Shown here in pieces: positions 28,282 to 41,685 of a stretch of 64,000 nucleotides of DNA. The position numbers were made by a program, and so were the translations under genes. This DNA is from Oopsacas minuta (Eukaryota > Porifera > Hexactinellida > Lyssacinosida > Leucopsacidae). Under the pieces are notes generated by a model, which worked only from the letters and a program-made list of their open reading frames with translations, was not told where the DNA came from and searched no databases. Where the stretch lies: NCBI GenBank assembly GCA_024704765.1, contig JAKMXF010000221.1:434001-498000 (forward strand), given 5' to 3'. Each line of letters begins with the position of its first letter. Within the stretch, counting starts at the first letter, position 1.

Positions 28282-31200
28282 ATGGGAAATATAGAATCTA
28301 CAAACTTCCAGGATTCTTCTACGAAGACCCCCACCGGTCTCCCGGACTCCCCTGAAATGATTCCGGGAACTGAATCCTTCAAACTATCTATCCTCTTCAA
28401 CTCCTTACTTCTCCACGAAGCTCTGCGACTCGATAAGTCGGAGAAGATTGAGAGATTCCAGAAAATACTCAGTCATAAATCCTCCTTACAGGACTGGCTT
28501 AGAGAGCTCAGTACTAAGGGTGACGAGTGGGTCTCTAAGGAGGACATGGTCGATAAATTGGTACAATCTGGCATCCCGCAGGAGAACGCGCTCCAGTTTT
28601 TCACACATCTAGACGACTATACAATCGGCCGTCTACACCTACCTCGAATCCTGGATGAACTTGACAACGAGACTATCCGCAACGATATCCCTGCTTCTGT
28701 CAGTCGTCTGTCTGCTTGTGTCATGCTCCCATCTATCTTAGACGTATTCCTTCAAGGAGATACCCTACTAGACTCACAGCGGGAGCAAGCTCGTATGCTT
28801 AACACATACGTCAAGAACTGTTGTGCTCCCATCAAGGCATTGGCTAACAAAGAGCTACAATCTTTCTTCTTACTGTCCCAATCCAGACAGCAACTAATCA
28901 AAACTCATTTTGAGAAGTTCGGTAAGACAGTATTTGAAGCGGAAAAGAATGAAGACGCTCTCACTAGCCTGGAGGGATATCAGATGATGCACAGATGTTT
29001 CTCGAGTGTTCAGGTCTCTAGTAATCCCAGTCGCATCGATCAGCTGTTCGATGATAACAGTAGCACCTTCTGGCAGAGCTCAGGTACTCAAGGGGCACAT
29101 TTTATTAAAATATTTATGTTACCTCAGGTGTTTATCGAACAGCTGAGCATAACTATATCCAGTACTGATAACAGCTATACCCCACGTATAGTAGAAGTTG
29201 CAGCTGGACCCACAGAAAATTCTCTGCGGCGTGTTGCGTATAAGACTTTCTTAAGGAGAGGGTCTCGCTGTCAGACTGAGGTTTTATTGAACTTTACTAC
29301 CACATACTACAGGATTATACAGGTAGCTATATTTAGAACAACTGTAATTAACTCCGCTAGCCGCTCATATCTGTGCTAATATGCTCTCAAACCGTCAAAG
29401 TAGCATACCCTTTATTGGTTATATTGAAGTCCGATTTTATTCAAGTAGTTATCGCGGTCCCTTGAGCTTCGGTATTACTTGAGTTTACCGTATAGTATAC
29501 TCTAGTTTCGTCATCTGTTCATCTGATTACTTAGCCAGAAACAGAACCATTCAAATGCAGTTTAATACTCCAGTTAATCCGGGTCTCGATGGTCTGGTTC
29601 TATTGTAACTATTTTCCTATTTATTTGTAGATTAACATTAAAGAATGTGCTCAGGATGGCTGTGACACTAAAATAAGAGGACTACACATACAGGGATACA
29701 GGTCTAACACTATTCCTTCCTTCTCTGAGCAAGAAGCTACATACTCCTGGTTACTATGTATACTCACTGCTACAGCATCCATTTCCATAGCAACCAACCC
29801 TACATTCAGGAATATTATACTCACACAGAGTAATCACTATCTCAAACACATAACTCCGCTCTCTCTCTCATCATCTTCTGACAACAGACCTGTGTTTATT
29901 AACACTGATTTCGTAGAGCAATTGCACACATTCTTTAATCAGCTGTTGGATACGCCAGCTGATAATCAGCTAGACCTAGAGGCCTACAACCTCCTTCTAC
30001 AATTCTCATTAGCTCACGGATACATGCACCTACTCATGCCTCTACTTCAGAGATACATAAACACTGTAGTGCAATCAAGTGCCATAGACTCACTTCGGTT
30101 ACCATGTGTACCTCTACTCAACCGACTTACTAAAGTTATCCAGAACTTAGAAGCCGATTATGTGACCCCTCTGTCTCTCCGAATTGAACAAGTTGAAGGG
30201 TTTTCTAAACCTAGAGAGGAACTGTCTGGACTTCTTAACCATGAGTCAATTAACCCAGAATCTTCTGATTCAATCGCATACGTCAGTAAGGAGGATTGTT
30301 GTGTGTTGGATTTAATTCTTACTGAGTCTAAAGCTAGGCCTTTCAGTGTTAGAAAACTAAATGTTTTGAAGAAAGATGATAAATCTCTTTCTCCGCATTT
30401 ATGTCTATTATTCGTTGTACCGTCTCAATATATCGATCCTGAAAGCCACAAGCCTACAAATACTAAACAGCTGTTTGAGTTATACGCGAAATATGACAAC
30501 TGGACAATTGAAAATTGGAATAAATCACAAAAGGAGAAACAGACATACCCTGATCTCCCGGTCGCCTGTTTCGACATGACAACGGATAATTGGTCAGAGT
30601 ATGTTTCATTTGATAGAATTCTTGTAGCTAGTCACTGCTGTATGGTTAAGCTAATCAGACCTAAGAGAGAGGAGACTGGGGAAGATGAAGAGAACAAGAA
30701 GACATTTTCTGTCTACGCTTTGCAGTTATTTGGAGACATAGATCCGAGTATTGAGCTACAGAGAATATCGAACATCCTCTCGGAATTTCACACCCTCCCT
30801 CTACAGGACTCAGCCCTCGTGGACAGTACTACTCTTATCTTCCATCTCTTCTCTGCGTTGATTTCTCTAGTTAGAAATCAAATAGTTATTATTAACAGAA
30901 ATTCATCTGAAGTGAGTCAAGCTAAGAAAATGTATCTTACTTGTTTCGTGAGAGAGGCTCATATTAATTTGGATAATCTATCATTCTTGGCAGTATGGAA
31001 TGTGTTTTTGAGTCTGGAAGAGTTTGGTAATAAATTCCCTGAACACCGAGCTCTGAGCTTAGAAATTGCTAGTCAGCTGATCCTGAATTGTATGCCATTC
31101 TTCGTTACTTTTGAGAAACAGAAGAGGAATAAGGAATGTGATAATTTAAAAGCTAAACAAGAAGCACTGGAACATATTTTAGAAATAATTAATGACAATA

Positions 31201-34200
31201 GTGTATCAGAGGACGTCATATCAGCTCTAACGGGAGTACTGGAGACAGGGGTCTTGATCCTGTTCCCAGAAGAAGACGTGAGGGTAGACAGACTCCTTGA
31301 AGGTGTGAAGCTGGCAGCGTCCACTGAGACACACCCCCGGGCCCAAATACAAACAGTCTCTGCCCTCATCCACTATTTCAGTAGTCAAGGGGTTAATAAA
31401 TCGTTGTTAGGTCTCCCGAATATCCACGAGATGGATCTTAACAAAGAGATAGAGCTGGATGTGGAATCAATTATTACTCGTGTTACTCCATTCTATGCTA
31501 TTCTCTATCAACGTAGTTTACAGCAAGTAGAATCATTCACAACTAAATCAGAGAATTTACTGAATTGCATAAACATTATTCCGTTGCTCAGTTCCATACA
31601 AAACTCTATCTTAAACTGGAGTTATACTCTGGCGCTATCTGACAAAGCTACTGAATATTCTGCTAACTTCGCTAAGATAATAATGTGTCGCTATTTGAAC
31701 CTAATAGAGAGAGATATATCTCATATTTTGAAGTTACTCAATCAACACATAGCTTATGAGAAGATACTCGATGCTTTTAATGACGGACTAATATCCGTTA
31801 TCCTCCCTGAGCTAGTGAGTGCTTTACATGTATTCATATCTGTACAGGGCATCCGTGAATATGTGCTGCACACGTTTCAAGGAATTGTACACAAATTCAC
31901 TGAGCTAGCTCATTCTATACCTGAATTCCAATATACCTATGGCGTTACCCAGCAGAATCCAGAAAATCTCCTCAGTAAATGGGAGAGAGAATGTGCTTAC
32001 GATAACTATTCGAATAAAGAGGAGAATGAGGTATTCATGTGCTGCGGTGCTTCATATCTTGTAATAGAGTTTGATAACCGGTGTAATACTGACTCCGGAT
32101 ATGATCATTTGGAATTCAGTGACAAGGACGGGAAGAAGTATAATTACTCCGGTAAAGTCGGGTCGAGCAATTGGCCCTATTCGATAACTATAAAAGGAGA
32201 CAAACTGAAGTTTAGATACAAATCTGACGGAGGAGAGTTCTTTTATAAATTTGTCCTATCGGCATACGGACCATCAGGACCTCTGCATTGGTTCCGAGAT
32301 TTATATATGTCGCTAGCAAGTTTATTTGGCAGATTTTGTGGGGAGAATCTGAAAATTAACAAAGATTCACCAACAAAGACATCCTTAACGGAAGAAGAAG
32401 TGATTTTATTAAAGAGTGATATCGGTAAGAGTATTTTCCGTGGTGGTCTACAGAAGTCAAGATTCGTTAGATCGTACTCAGGTGTCCACCAGGCCAATAC
32501 ATCCACTGATACTCTTATAACTCAGTTCTTGGACCAGATGATAAACGAAGAGGGTACTACCAAATCACAGGACTTCCTTCAGGTATGCCAGTTAACCTTC
32601 AAACAGCCGAGATACGGAGGTTATCTAGCTGACAAGGCTGTCCGTGCTACATTCGCTGCACTCTTATGGCACTCTCAAGAAATGAGAGAGGAGGTTGGTC
32701 GATTTGAATCTAAGAAAGAGACCAGTAAAATATCTTCCTTGATAACTGCTACTTACCGTCTCGCTGAGTCTGTACGTCCTGACTTACTGGCTGCTAAGCA
32801 AGTCCTTATACAGAAGAACGAGGATACTCCTGACAAGCATATTGACTCAGATCTACCGCTAATTAACTGTATTGATAAAGCGAAGTTCCTGCTGAGATTC
32901 GCTGGACTTTCTCGCATTACAGAAGCTGACAAGACATCTCCAAAGCGGTCAAAATTCTCCAGGAAGAAATCAAAACTTGGAGTGTCCCAGTTGATAGAGA
33001 GTGACCCCTACAAGGAGTTGATCTTAAATTTCGTCCGAAGGGACAGCTACTCGCTAGACAGAATACAGATAGATATGGAAGAGAGAGCTAAATGTGCTCA
33101 GAACAGGAGTTTAACTTACAACTTTACTCGTGATTTCGTTCTGTTCACAACTCAGAACCCTCCTGACACTGAACCGCATCAAATCCTGTCCATATATCTG
33201 ACCGCTTGCTTCAAGGATTTCACGGAAACTCCGCCACACTACGGGGGGAATATAGATGGATGCGGCCTGGAATTGGAGAATCGGGTCAGAGAATCATTTT
33301 ACAGTCTCACTCAGAAATTATTTCAATGGATTTGGGAGAAAAATAACTTCACAGAAATCCTGAAAGCTCCCCGAAACTTCAAATTCTTACTTTCCATCTT
33401 ACACTGTCTATTCAATAACTTATGGAACGATTTTGATTTTGATTTCATTCACGAACATAAACTCCCTCGATTGCTATACATTACAGCTATTAATCTCTTA
33501 TCTATAACTCCAAAGAGTGACAAGGAAAAGTCCGAATTGTCAAAAGTTGAAGATTATATAGGTTGGATTAGTTTGATTCAATTTCATTCTCTCTCTCTCC
33601 AACTCTCATCACGGATACAGGATACATCCTGTGAGATAGAAGAGCAATACATTAATTATGCTATTCTACTGTTTGTAGATTGTATACGGGAACTGATAAT
33701 GTCTATACGAGCTGGAGTAATGTCTGTAAAACAAAAAGAGATCAAGAAAAAGAGGGAAGAAGAATCGAATAAAGAAGATAAGAAAGATAAAGTGAGTAAA
33801 AGGGAGAGAAGGAAGGAAGAGGTGACCGATAAAGTAACTCTGGACGAACCCTCTCTTAAGGAAATTCCAGAAGAGCCCTCTCAAAAAGAAATAGAGAACG
33901 AAGTCTCTCCTAAGGAAACAGAGGATGAGTTAGCTCCTAAGGACAAAGAATCGATTGAGAAACCGAATAACCTTATAACAGAAAATTCAGACACACAAAC
34001 TAATAAGGAAGAGACACCAGTTATAGAAGAAATAGTTAAAGAGAATGAAATAACCAAATTGAACGGAGAGGATGATACTCAAATTCCTGAGGGTAATATT
34101 GTTTCTAAGGAAGGAACTGATGACACACTTAAGCTGCCTGTTGAGACTAAATCTATTGAGGACAAGAATCAGCCAAAAATGGAATTTTCAGCCTCAGACA

Positions 34201-37133
34201 CTTTAGAATTGGAACCAGAACGAGGCTCAGTTCCAAAAGAGAAAAGTGGATCTGAATTTACTGTGTCTGAATTAAAGTTTGGTGAAGAGAACCTCACTCG
34301 AAATCTCTGCGCCCTCGGGGGTCTGGCCCCTATCAACCCCGGTCATGCGAGATGGTGTCTATCAGATGTGTCGATACAGATGGTTATCTGTCATGAAGTA
34401 TTGCCTCTCCTGCTTGATGTTATTAAGGCCTCCTTTCTTAAAAATTCTGAGAAAATACAACTTTTAGCTGTCTCGCTTCTGATCAGATTCGTCTGTCGAG
34501 TAGATCCACAACTCGTTGACGAAGTTATGCTCAGTTTAAACTCCAACCTTACTATCCCTCCATCTCCCTCTCTCCCACCTGGAGTTTCATTTATCCTCTT
34601 CCTTACAAACCTCGGTACTATGTTTCTACAAAAACACAAGCTTATACAAGCTACTACAGTAGGACACTACCTCCACCAGCTGTTAACAGAACAGTCATGG
34701 ATGACTGCTTACTTGTATAACCTACAGAAAAATTTAGATATTCTCCCTCAATCATCTCAACCTGCTTCCATATTCCATCTCCTTGTACTGGCGGGATTCC
34801 CAGAATTGCCAGCTTTTGGTATGCAGGTTGAGATCGAGCAGAAAAACTCTTCCCCTCTCTCTGGCCTAATTGTACAAGCTAAAGAGGGAAGTAACAGCTA
34901 TGAAGTTATCCTAAAAAATTCCAGAAATACAAGAAATTTCATAGAAAAGGATGTAATAATTAAACCATCTACTCTTTCAATAAATGACAAATCCTCTCTC
35001 TCTCATATCCTAAATCTAACAGCTGACTGTCTGAGAATACCAGAAAAGTCTGTTGAACAGCTCTATATAACATTCCTTTTACTCAAAACCATCACTAACT
35101 ATGTACAGGGTGATAAGAGTGGAGAAACACTACACCAAACCTTGCAATCTGGAGTGCTCGATCTTTTCACGAAGTTAGCCTGCAAACCAACGGGAATTGA
35201 CAAGAAATGGAAAATTCCAGAACTTGAACACATCTGTATGCGTTCTTACCAGCCAGAGAAGAATCGATCTGCTGTTCAATCCCCTCTTGAGACAAGTACC
35301 AAACCTGACAACGGAAAGGATAAATCAGCGGATGCTCCGAAAATCGATGAAAGAGACCCTCTGGCTAATATCAGTGACGAAATAAGATCTAATTTCTTCA
35401 ATCTACAGACTGCGTTCAACTGTAAGCTATCTGTAATAAGAGCTGCTTATGAAAAAGCTAATAAGGATGAATCGACACTCATTGAAAATCTACAGAGATG
35501 GTTAACTGATGATAAAGGGTTCCAAATTCCTGAGGATATCCAGGAGAAATCCAAGAGTTGGGAACCTCTTGAAGAGGACCCGACCCCTGAGATACCGGAG
35601 GAGATGGACGAGACCCTGGACAAGGGACTACCCAAATACACTCCCATTTCAGTTGATACAAAAGAATTCGCGATCGCCAAGGACTCAGACAAGAAGAAGA
35701 AAGAGAAAGAAATTCTTATTCCCCCTGACAAGACCCTGAAGAGTGAGTACACTAATGCTTGTAAAGATTCATTAGAATTATTCTATTCCCTTGAAAATGA
35801 AAATCTAAAGCGTAGCAGTATCAAGAAATTACTCTCCGGGCTCACTGTGTTACAGGCAAGACAATCCTTATTCTCACTGATTATACATTGGAATCTTGAA
35901 GTACCGTTATGTACTGCATTCCTTGAGAGTATGGACGTATCGCGATTATTCTCACTTTTACAATGCGCACACAAATGTCTTGATGAACAAAAATTTGATA
36001 AGATGTTGGATAAACTCGTTACTCACATTTCAGAGACTACTAAGAAGGCTCTGGGGGTAGAGGCCAGCAAGGTGTTAGGTCCAATTAAGGCCTGTACAGT
36101 TACAAAAGAGTCCCCTCATCCCAATTCTAAGACTTTTGTGGAGAGTAAGATTATGGTCAAGAACGCTATACAGTATATTATTACTCCAGATTCTCAGAGC
36201 TGCTTCGATTTAGAGAACTCTGTCCTGTTCGGATCAGACAGCGAGTTCACAGAAAATAGGAAGGAAATGACGGGAGCTGAGTTCATGAAAGAGAAATGTG
36301 TTGTAATTCACGCTAACACTCTTTACTACAAAGTTAAAACGCCACAACTCAACATGGACTGGGGATGGAAGCTACAGGTCATTGTTGTGACCGCCGGTGT
36401 GTTGTCCTGTTTTGATTCAGCTTGTAAGCTTCTGGAGAGGATCCTCTCTAATGTTGAGGACTCTAATCTCCTCCCCCTAGCCTCTGTCTGGGAGAACCTC
36501 TTCACAGCTTGCTGCTTCCATCCAGACGAGGAGAGATTCAAGATAATATCCTTAATGTCTCTCGTACTTAAACTGTTCACTACACAGAATAGTAATAAGA
36601 AGAAACCTAAGAATGGAGACGTAGTAGTTTCTAAACCTGATCCAGAACAGCGGATAGACTTAACTCTGCTAAGACCTTTATGGAATTATTATTCTAAGAT
36701 TATAGATCAGTATACCGATGAGAAGATTGCACTACGGACGTTAAAAGTTCCTCCAATAGCTCGCATGCTAACGGACATGTTTACACAGGTTGAACTGTGT
36801 GCAACTGCATGCGGGTTGGAGAGAGAGCTACGTATGAGTCAAGTAACTGACTATACGATAGATCTTAGCTTACAGCAGGGAATACAAAATGTAGGTCTAG
36901 TTAGTATTGGGATTAATTCTAGTAATATCGTTATGGAAAAGTTCGTACAAGCCAAGAAAGATTACAAACCATCTGACAATCATTTAGACGGAGTCACATT
37001 CCCAAATCTGTCCGATCCAGAACCAAATAAATTTAATCAATCACTGTTTTCAGGTTCTTCTACCTCATCTGAAGACACTTCTACAGATGACGATTATTAC
37101 GAAAGTGTTGACTCTGACTGGAGTATTGATTGA
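28282..37133 (+). CDS. ZZEF1-like giant protein lacking ZZ zinc fingers
   Basis: Two exons, 28282-29322 and 29631-37133, join in phase (ATACAG donor, TTTGTAG acceptor) into 2847 residues (human ZZEF1 2961). MGNIESTN at the start fits N-myristoylation, as in ZZEF1 (MGN...). An EF-hand-like helix pair lies at about 95-150. A DOC/APC10-type domain (about 225-390) spans the splice junction (YYRIIQ|INIKECAQDGCDTKIRGL). A CUB-like domain is near 1147-1230. A Lys/Glu-rich, disordered linker spans about 1710-1890. Long helical repeats fill the rest, with an acidic C-terminus. I find no Cys cluster able to form the paired ZZ fingers of ZZEF1, so histone H3-tail or SUMO binding through ZZ is not expected. 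Intron 1 holds MITE copy D. Confidence 0.85.
29345..29492 (+). mobile_element. Pogo-like MITE copy D (ZZEF1-like intron 1)
   Basis: Left end near TTAACTCCGCTAG, central TCTCAAACCGTCAAAGTAG, then TTATCGCGGTCCCTTGAGCTTC and right end TTGAGTTTACCGTA. Collinear with copies C, E and F. It begins 22 bases after the splice donor. Confidence 0.65.
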
Positions 37134-37549
37134 TTATTGATAATACATTTTAGCTTAGTAGTAGCATGCCTTATCTAGTGAGGATAGCTCCATACCGACG
37201 TATGATGTCATGTATATATTATGAATATTTTTAGTTTATTTTCTAAACATTCTAGTTTTTATTTAGGATAAATATCTTTAGAACGAGGGAGTAGTGTCCC
37301 TTGTCCAGTCCGAATCATCATGTATATGTTCCACGTCTCCTCACGTCCGAAATGAAGGAGGGGATTCGTACACTGCACTGCCATAGGGTTTGAAATATGA
37401 CATTTGAGCCTTTTCACCGGGCGAGGCAACTAATTATACCATTCCTTACGATTTATACATAGCAACAATGTTTGATTTAAGAATGCACTATATTTTACAA
37501 GGAATATTCCCATTACTCTTATTTTTTGAAACTCTTACTAGATCACTAA
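37134..37549 (+). other. Intergenic, nothing recognised
   Basis: AT-rich, with a GC-richer patch near 37300-37430. No gene, repeat or clear promoter motif. Confidence 0.4.
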
Positions 37550-38263
37550 ATGGCAGCGTATGAGTCCCAGAGGTTCTCCATGCTAGACACGATAATAGAG
37601 CTGGAGACAGCTAACAAGTGTAGAATGCTACACTCAGTTATCCTCGTAGCACAAATAGATCCAAAGATAGACTCTGTTTATACTAAAATATGTTCTCATT
37701 ACGAAACTCTATTTGCAAAACTCCAGAAACGCTATCAATGCGATGCACCCACGGGGCTACTACTCCTATACTCTAATTTCTCATTCCATTTTATAGAAGC
37801 ACACCATACAATAATATTACACACTATTAAGGACCTTCAAAACCTCACTCTACCCTCTGACAATGCTTTTTTCACGAACTCTGTTATTCTCCAGTACTTG
37901 AGTAGTGTGACCTATTCATTACTTCCTCTATGGAAATATGCTATACTAGATATTCCACCGAGTGGAGACGAATCTTACCAGCCGAGTGACTCACTAGGAA
38001 TTGTTGTGGGTTCTGTTGTCCGAACTTTTTACAAATTAATCTCAATTTATCATAAACGGCCTAAAACTGAAGCTATGCGGTTTTTGGATAGAATCAGTGA
38101 TAGAATTGACTTAATAGTTCCCAGAGAGAAACTTGAATATTTGTTGAAACAGAAAGAACTTATGACTCCTAACGATTTTACTAAAATCGTAGATAAAAGA
38201 CACACAACTCCTCTACAGAGCGACGTAGCCTGGCCAGCTCCCGAGAGACTATTCGATGTGTAG
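37550..38263 (+). CDS. TEX47-like protein (BLUF-related fold), tentative
   Basis: A 237-residue soluble protein in one exon. The N-terminal half (about residues 25-115) reads HSVILVAQI, then DAPTGLLLLYSNFSFHFIEA, the beta-alpha-beta pattern of BLUF-like domains found in the TEX47 (C7orf62) family. I identify it from this pattern and length only. The flavin-binding residues of true BLUF photoreceptors are not evident, so light sensing is not implied. The C-terminal half is helical with no known domain. It ends 100 bp before SPT5 on the same strand. Confidence 0.6.
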   Translation: MAAYESQRFSMLDTIIELETANKCRMLHSVILVAQIDPKIDSVYTKICSHYETLFAKLQKRYQCDAPTGLLLLYSNFSFHFIEAHHTIILHTIKDLQNLTLPSDNAFFTNSVILQYLSSVTYSLLPLWKYAILDIPPSGDESYQPSDSLGIVVGSVVRTFYKLISIYHKRPKTEAMRFLDRISDRIDLIVPREKLEYLLKQKELMTPNDFTKIVDKRHTTPLQSDVAWPAPERLFDV

Positions 38264-38363
38264 CTATCACTTCCCTAACAACGATTTATCACTTCAATTA
38301 TTCATATTATCTCTTATTATATTCATCTTTAGTATTATTAATATTATTATTATTTAATTAGTA

Positions 38364-41300
38364 ATGAGTGAATCAGAGAGTGATGTTAGCACTAGTGACT
38401 CTGATCAAGACTCAGGGGAGGAACGTCCCGCTAAGATACCTCGGGTAGAGACCGCTGGTAATGGCGAGCAGGACCAGGACGGGGATTCAGGGTCCGGAAC
38501 GGAGGACGATCTTGATGATGATGACGATGTGTCTAATGACGAGTATGAAGAACAGGAGGATCACAAACGTACATCCAAGCGTCCCGGACATGACATGATT
38601 CTAGACATGGCCGAAGTGAGTGACGGAGATGATGACTACGAAACGGACGGAGAGGACGGAATACAAGCACTCCTCCCTACCACTGACAAGGGAATGGGAA
38701 AGAGTAGAGCCAGGAGCGTAGAAGCAGACCCTTCCGGACACATGAAGTTCATGCAACAGATCAATGAGCTAGACGGAGACAAGATTGTAGAAGCTATGGC
38801 TAAGAGGTTCTCTGGGTATAATGCAGGTTCTTATGTTATGCAAGATGATGAGCACTCATATGAGATACAGCAACAGAGATTATTGCCAGGTAAATATTCA
38901 TATTATACTATTAATAGAGAACACATATGTACACAAAATCAGATTTTGACCATCCTTTGGAGTTCATATTTACGAGGTTCCATTGTTTCTATATTACAGG
39001 TATCAAGGACCCTAACTTATGGATGGTGAAATGTCGGATTGGTTTTGAGAAGGAGACGGCGTTCAATTTGATGAGAAAGTTTGTCTTCCTTCATGACAGC
39101 AAACCTCTGCTAATAAAATCTGTAATAGCCCCAGAAGCAGTTAAGGGCTATATCTATGTCGAGGCGTATAAACAGTCTCACGTTAAGCAGGCTATAGATG
39201 GGAACAGTAATTTGAACATAGGACAACACAACCAGAAAATGGTCCCCATCCAGGAGATGACAGATGTCCTGAAGGTGGTAAGGGACCCTACAGTCGTTAA
39301 GAAGGGTTCCTGGGTTCGTCTTAAGAAAGGAATCTATAGAGACGATATAGCACAGGTTGTGTATGTTGATAATTCACAGAATACTCTCTATCTGAAACTT
39401 ATTCCAAGATTGGACTTAAAGAAAATAGCAGCTAAATATGACTCTAAAAATAACAATAGACCCCTGCCTAGAAATAAACAGTTCAAAAGGCCGCCAGCTA
39501 AGCTGTTCGACGATGAGGCGATAGAGGAATGTGGAGGTACTGTCTCTAACGAGCGGGGCTTTCAGTTGTTTGAGGGAGACAACTATCAGAGCGGATTCCT
39601 CTGTAAATATTTCCCAAAGAGTGCTATACTTATGGACGGTGTTACCCCCACACTTAAGGAATTGGAAAAGTTTCAAACTAATCCTGAGGATATTGATGTT
39701 AATCTGAACAATTCAGCTAGAGATATAAAACTAATCCCGGGTGATTTTGTAGAAGTATGTGAGGGAGAGCTGAAGAACCTGCTGGGCAAGGTTACCAGTG
39801 TGGATGGTAGTAATGTTAATATCATTTCTAAACACGAAGAACTACAAACTGTCATGGAATTCCCGATCCGTGAACTTAGGAAATATTTCCAGATTGGGGA
39901 CCATGTTAAAGTGGTAGGAGGACAGTTTATGGGGGAGAGCGGACTAGTGGTCCGTGTGGAGGAGAACGTAGCAATTATCTTCAGTGATATTTCACGTGAC
40001 GAAATGAAGGTGCGACCCAGAGATCTCCAGTTGTGTACAGAGACCAGTAGCGGTATTGATTCACAGGGACAAAATGAAGTAGGCGATTTGGTACAGGTAG
40101 ACCCACAGACAGTAGGGATCATAGTGCGGATAGAAAGAGATTCCTATCGTGTACTTACTCACTACGATAAGATACAGTCTGTTAAACAACAAGCTGTGCA
40201 GAAGAAGAACTCCAGGAGAGCAGTTACTTTGGACAAAAATAATAATTCTTTGTCTGTTAAGGATTTAGTGAGGATTATGGATGGTAAGAAGAAAGGTAGT
40301 CAGGGAGAGATTCAGCATATATTCAGGAATTTTGTCTTTGTAAAGATTCATCAGTATTTTGAGAACGCTGGGTATGCTGTTGTTAGGAGTAAAGCCTGTG
40401 AACTGGTCGGAGGGCAAAACAAGCCAGCTGGTATCATAGGGACACCCAGAGCATCACCTCGACCCAATAACACACTTCAGAGTCCCCGTGTGGTCATGAG
40501 TAGTCCAAGAGGAGCCGGAGGGTATGGTAGAGGAGGGGGAAACTTTGCTAGAGACACTAAGCTAGTTGGACAGACAGTCCGCATAACTGTAGGTGCCTAC
40601 AAGAATCATATCGGTATAGTAAAGGATGCTACAGAGGCTCTAGCTAGAGTAGAGCTACACACTAGTCCGCTAACTATTAACGTAGATAAGACTCATCTTG
40701 CTATCGTGTCAGACCAGAAGACCGGGTCACAGACCGTCGCCCATACGCCTAACCTTGGGTATCAGACTCCAATGCATGGCCGATGGGGAGGGGCTACACC
40801 CATGCATGGTAGCCGTACCCCTATGTATGGGAGTATGACACCAGACCCTGGATCAAGGACACCTCATTATGGGTCTGAGACTCCTCTACATGACCCCTCA
40901 CGCACCCCCTCTGCATGGGACCCCAGTATAGCCACTCCCCGACACGAATTTTCTTACCCATTCGACACCCCTATGACTCCAGTTGGACATCTCTCTGAGG
41001 CATCACCCTACCCCTCGCATTACGGAGCAAATCAGACCCCTCTGTACGGGACAGAGCCAATCAGTCCGTCTCATTTCGACTCTGTAACTCCTACACCAGG
41101 ACAGTCCGTCACTCCAGGGGTCACTGCCTCCAGAGACATCTCCTTTCTACCCCCAGAGACCTTAAAAGGGCTAGAAGTACAGATATCACATCCTGGAGGG
41201 TCTCTGAACGGTAAGACAGGTGTAATCCTACATGCTACCCTCATGAACAAAGCTACGGTTAAACTACATCATTTGAGAGAGACAGGGAGGGATACAGTCG

Positions 41301-41494
41301 ACCTGCAGTTGAGAGATTTAGAGCTAACACAGGTCAGTGAGGGGGACCAGATTAAACTCCTCAGGGATCAGGACAACTCCGTGTACAAGCTCTTGCAGAT
41401 AGATTCTGATGATGCTGTCCTGAGGGGACAATCAGGTGACCTCCGGATGGTACCATTGGACAAGGTAGCCAAATATACTTCTGTGATTTCTTAA
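38364..41494 (+). CDS. SUPT5H: Transcription elongation factor SPT5 (DSIF large subunit)
   Basis: Two exons, 38364-38889 and 39000-41494, join in phase (…[12 protein letters not shown]) to give 1006 residues (human 1087). It has an acidic N-terminus with DDDDD runs, an NGN domain (about 177-265, [13 protein letters not shown] … [17 protein letters not shown]) that binds SPT4, several KOW domains (for example [19 protein letters not shown] and [16 protein letters not shown]), and a C-terminal repeat region (about 755-900) rich in TPMHG, TPMYG and TPLYG units that P-TEFb phosphorylates. A final KOW follows (about 920-1006). It pauses and then promotes RNA polymerase II. Confidence 0.96.
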
Positions 41495-41685
41495 ACTTTC
41501 TGATTTGTGAATGATCTTATGCACAGCTGATTATTTGAAATTAAAGAGTTGAGTGCATTGCCTAGCAACGAGAATAACTATGTTAAACTGTGCCGGTTTT
41601 GGCGCCATTCTAGATATACTTAATTATTTAATATGATTTTAGTTCCGTAATATTTATATAAAATAGCAGTTCTATAATTAGTAAC

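Noticed and set aside
38881-38999. Separate start for SPT5 upstream of the NGN domain (frame from 38927)
   Set aside because: The frame is intronic there; the in-phase junction 38889/39000 restores the conserved [10 protein letters not shown].
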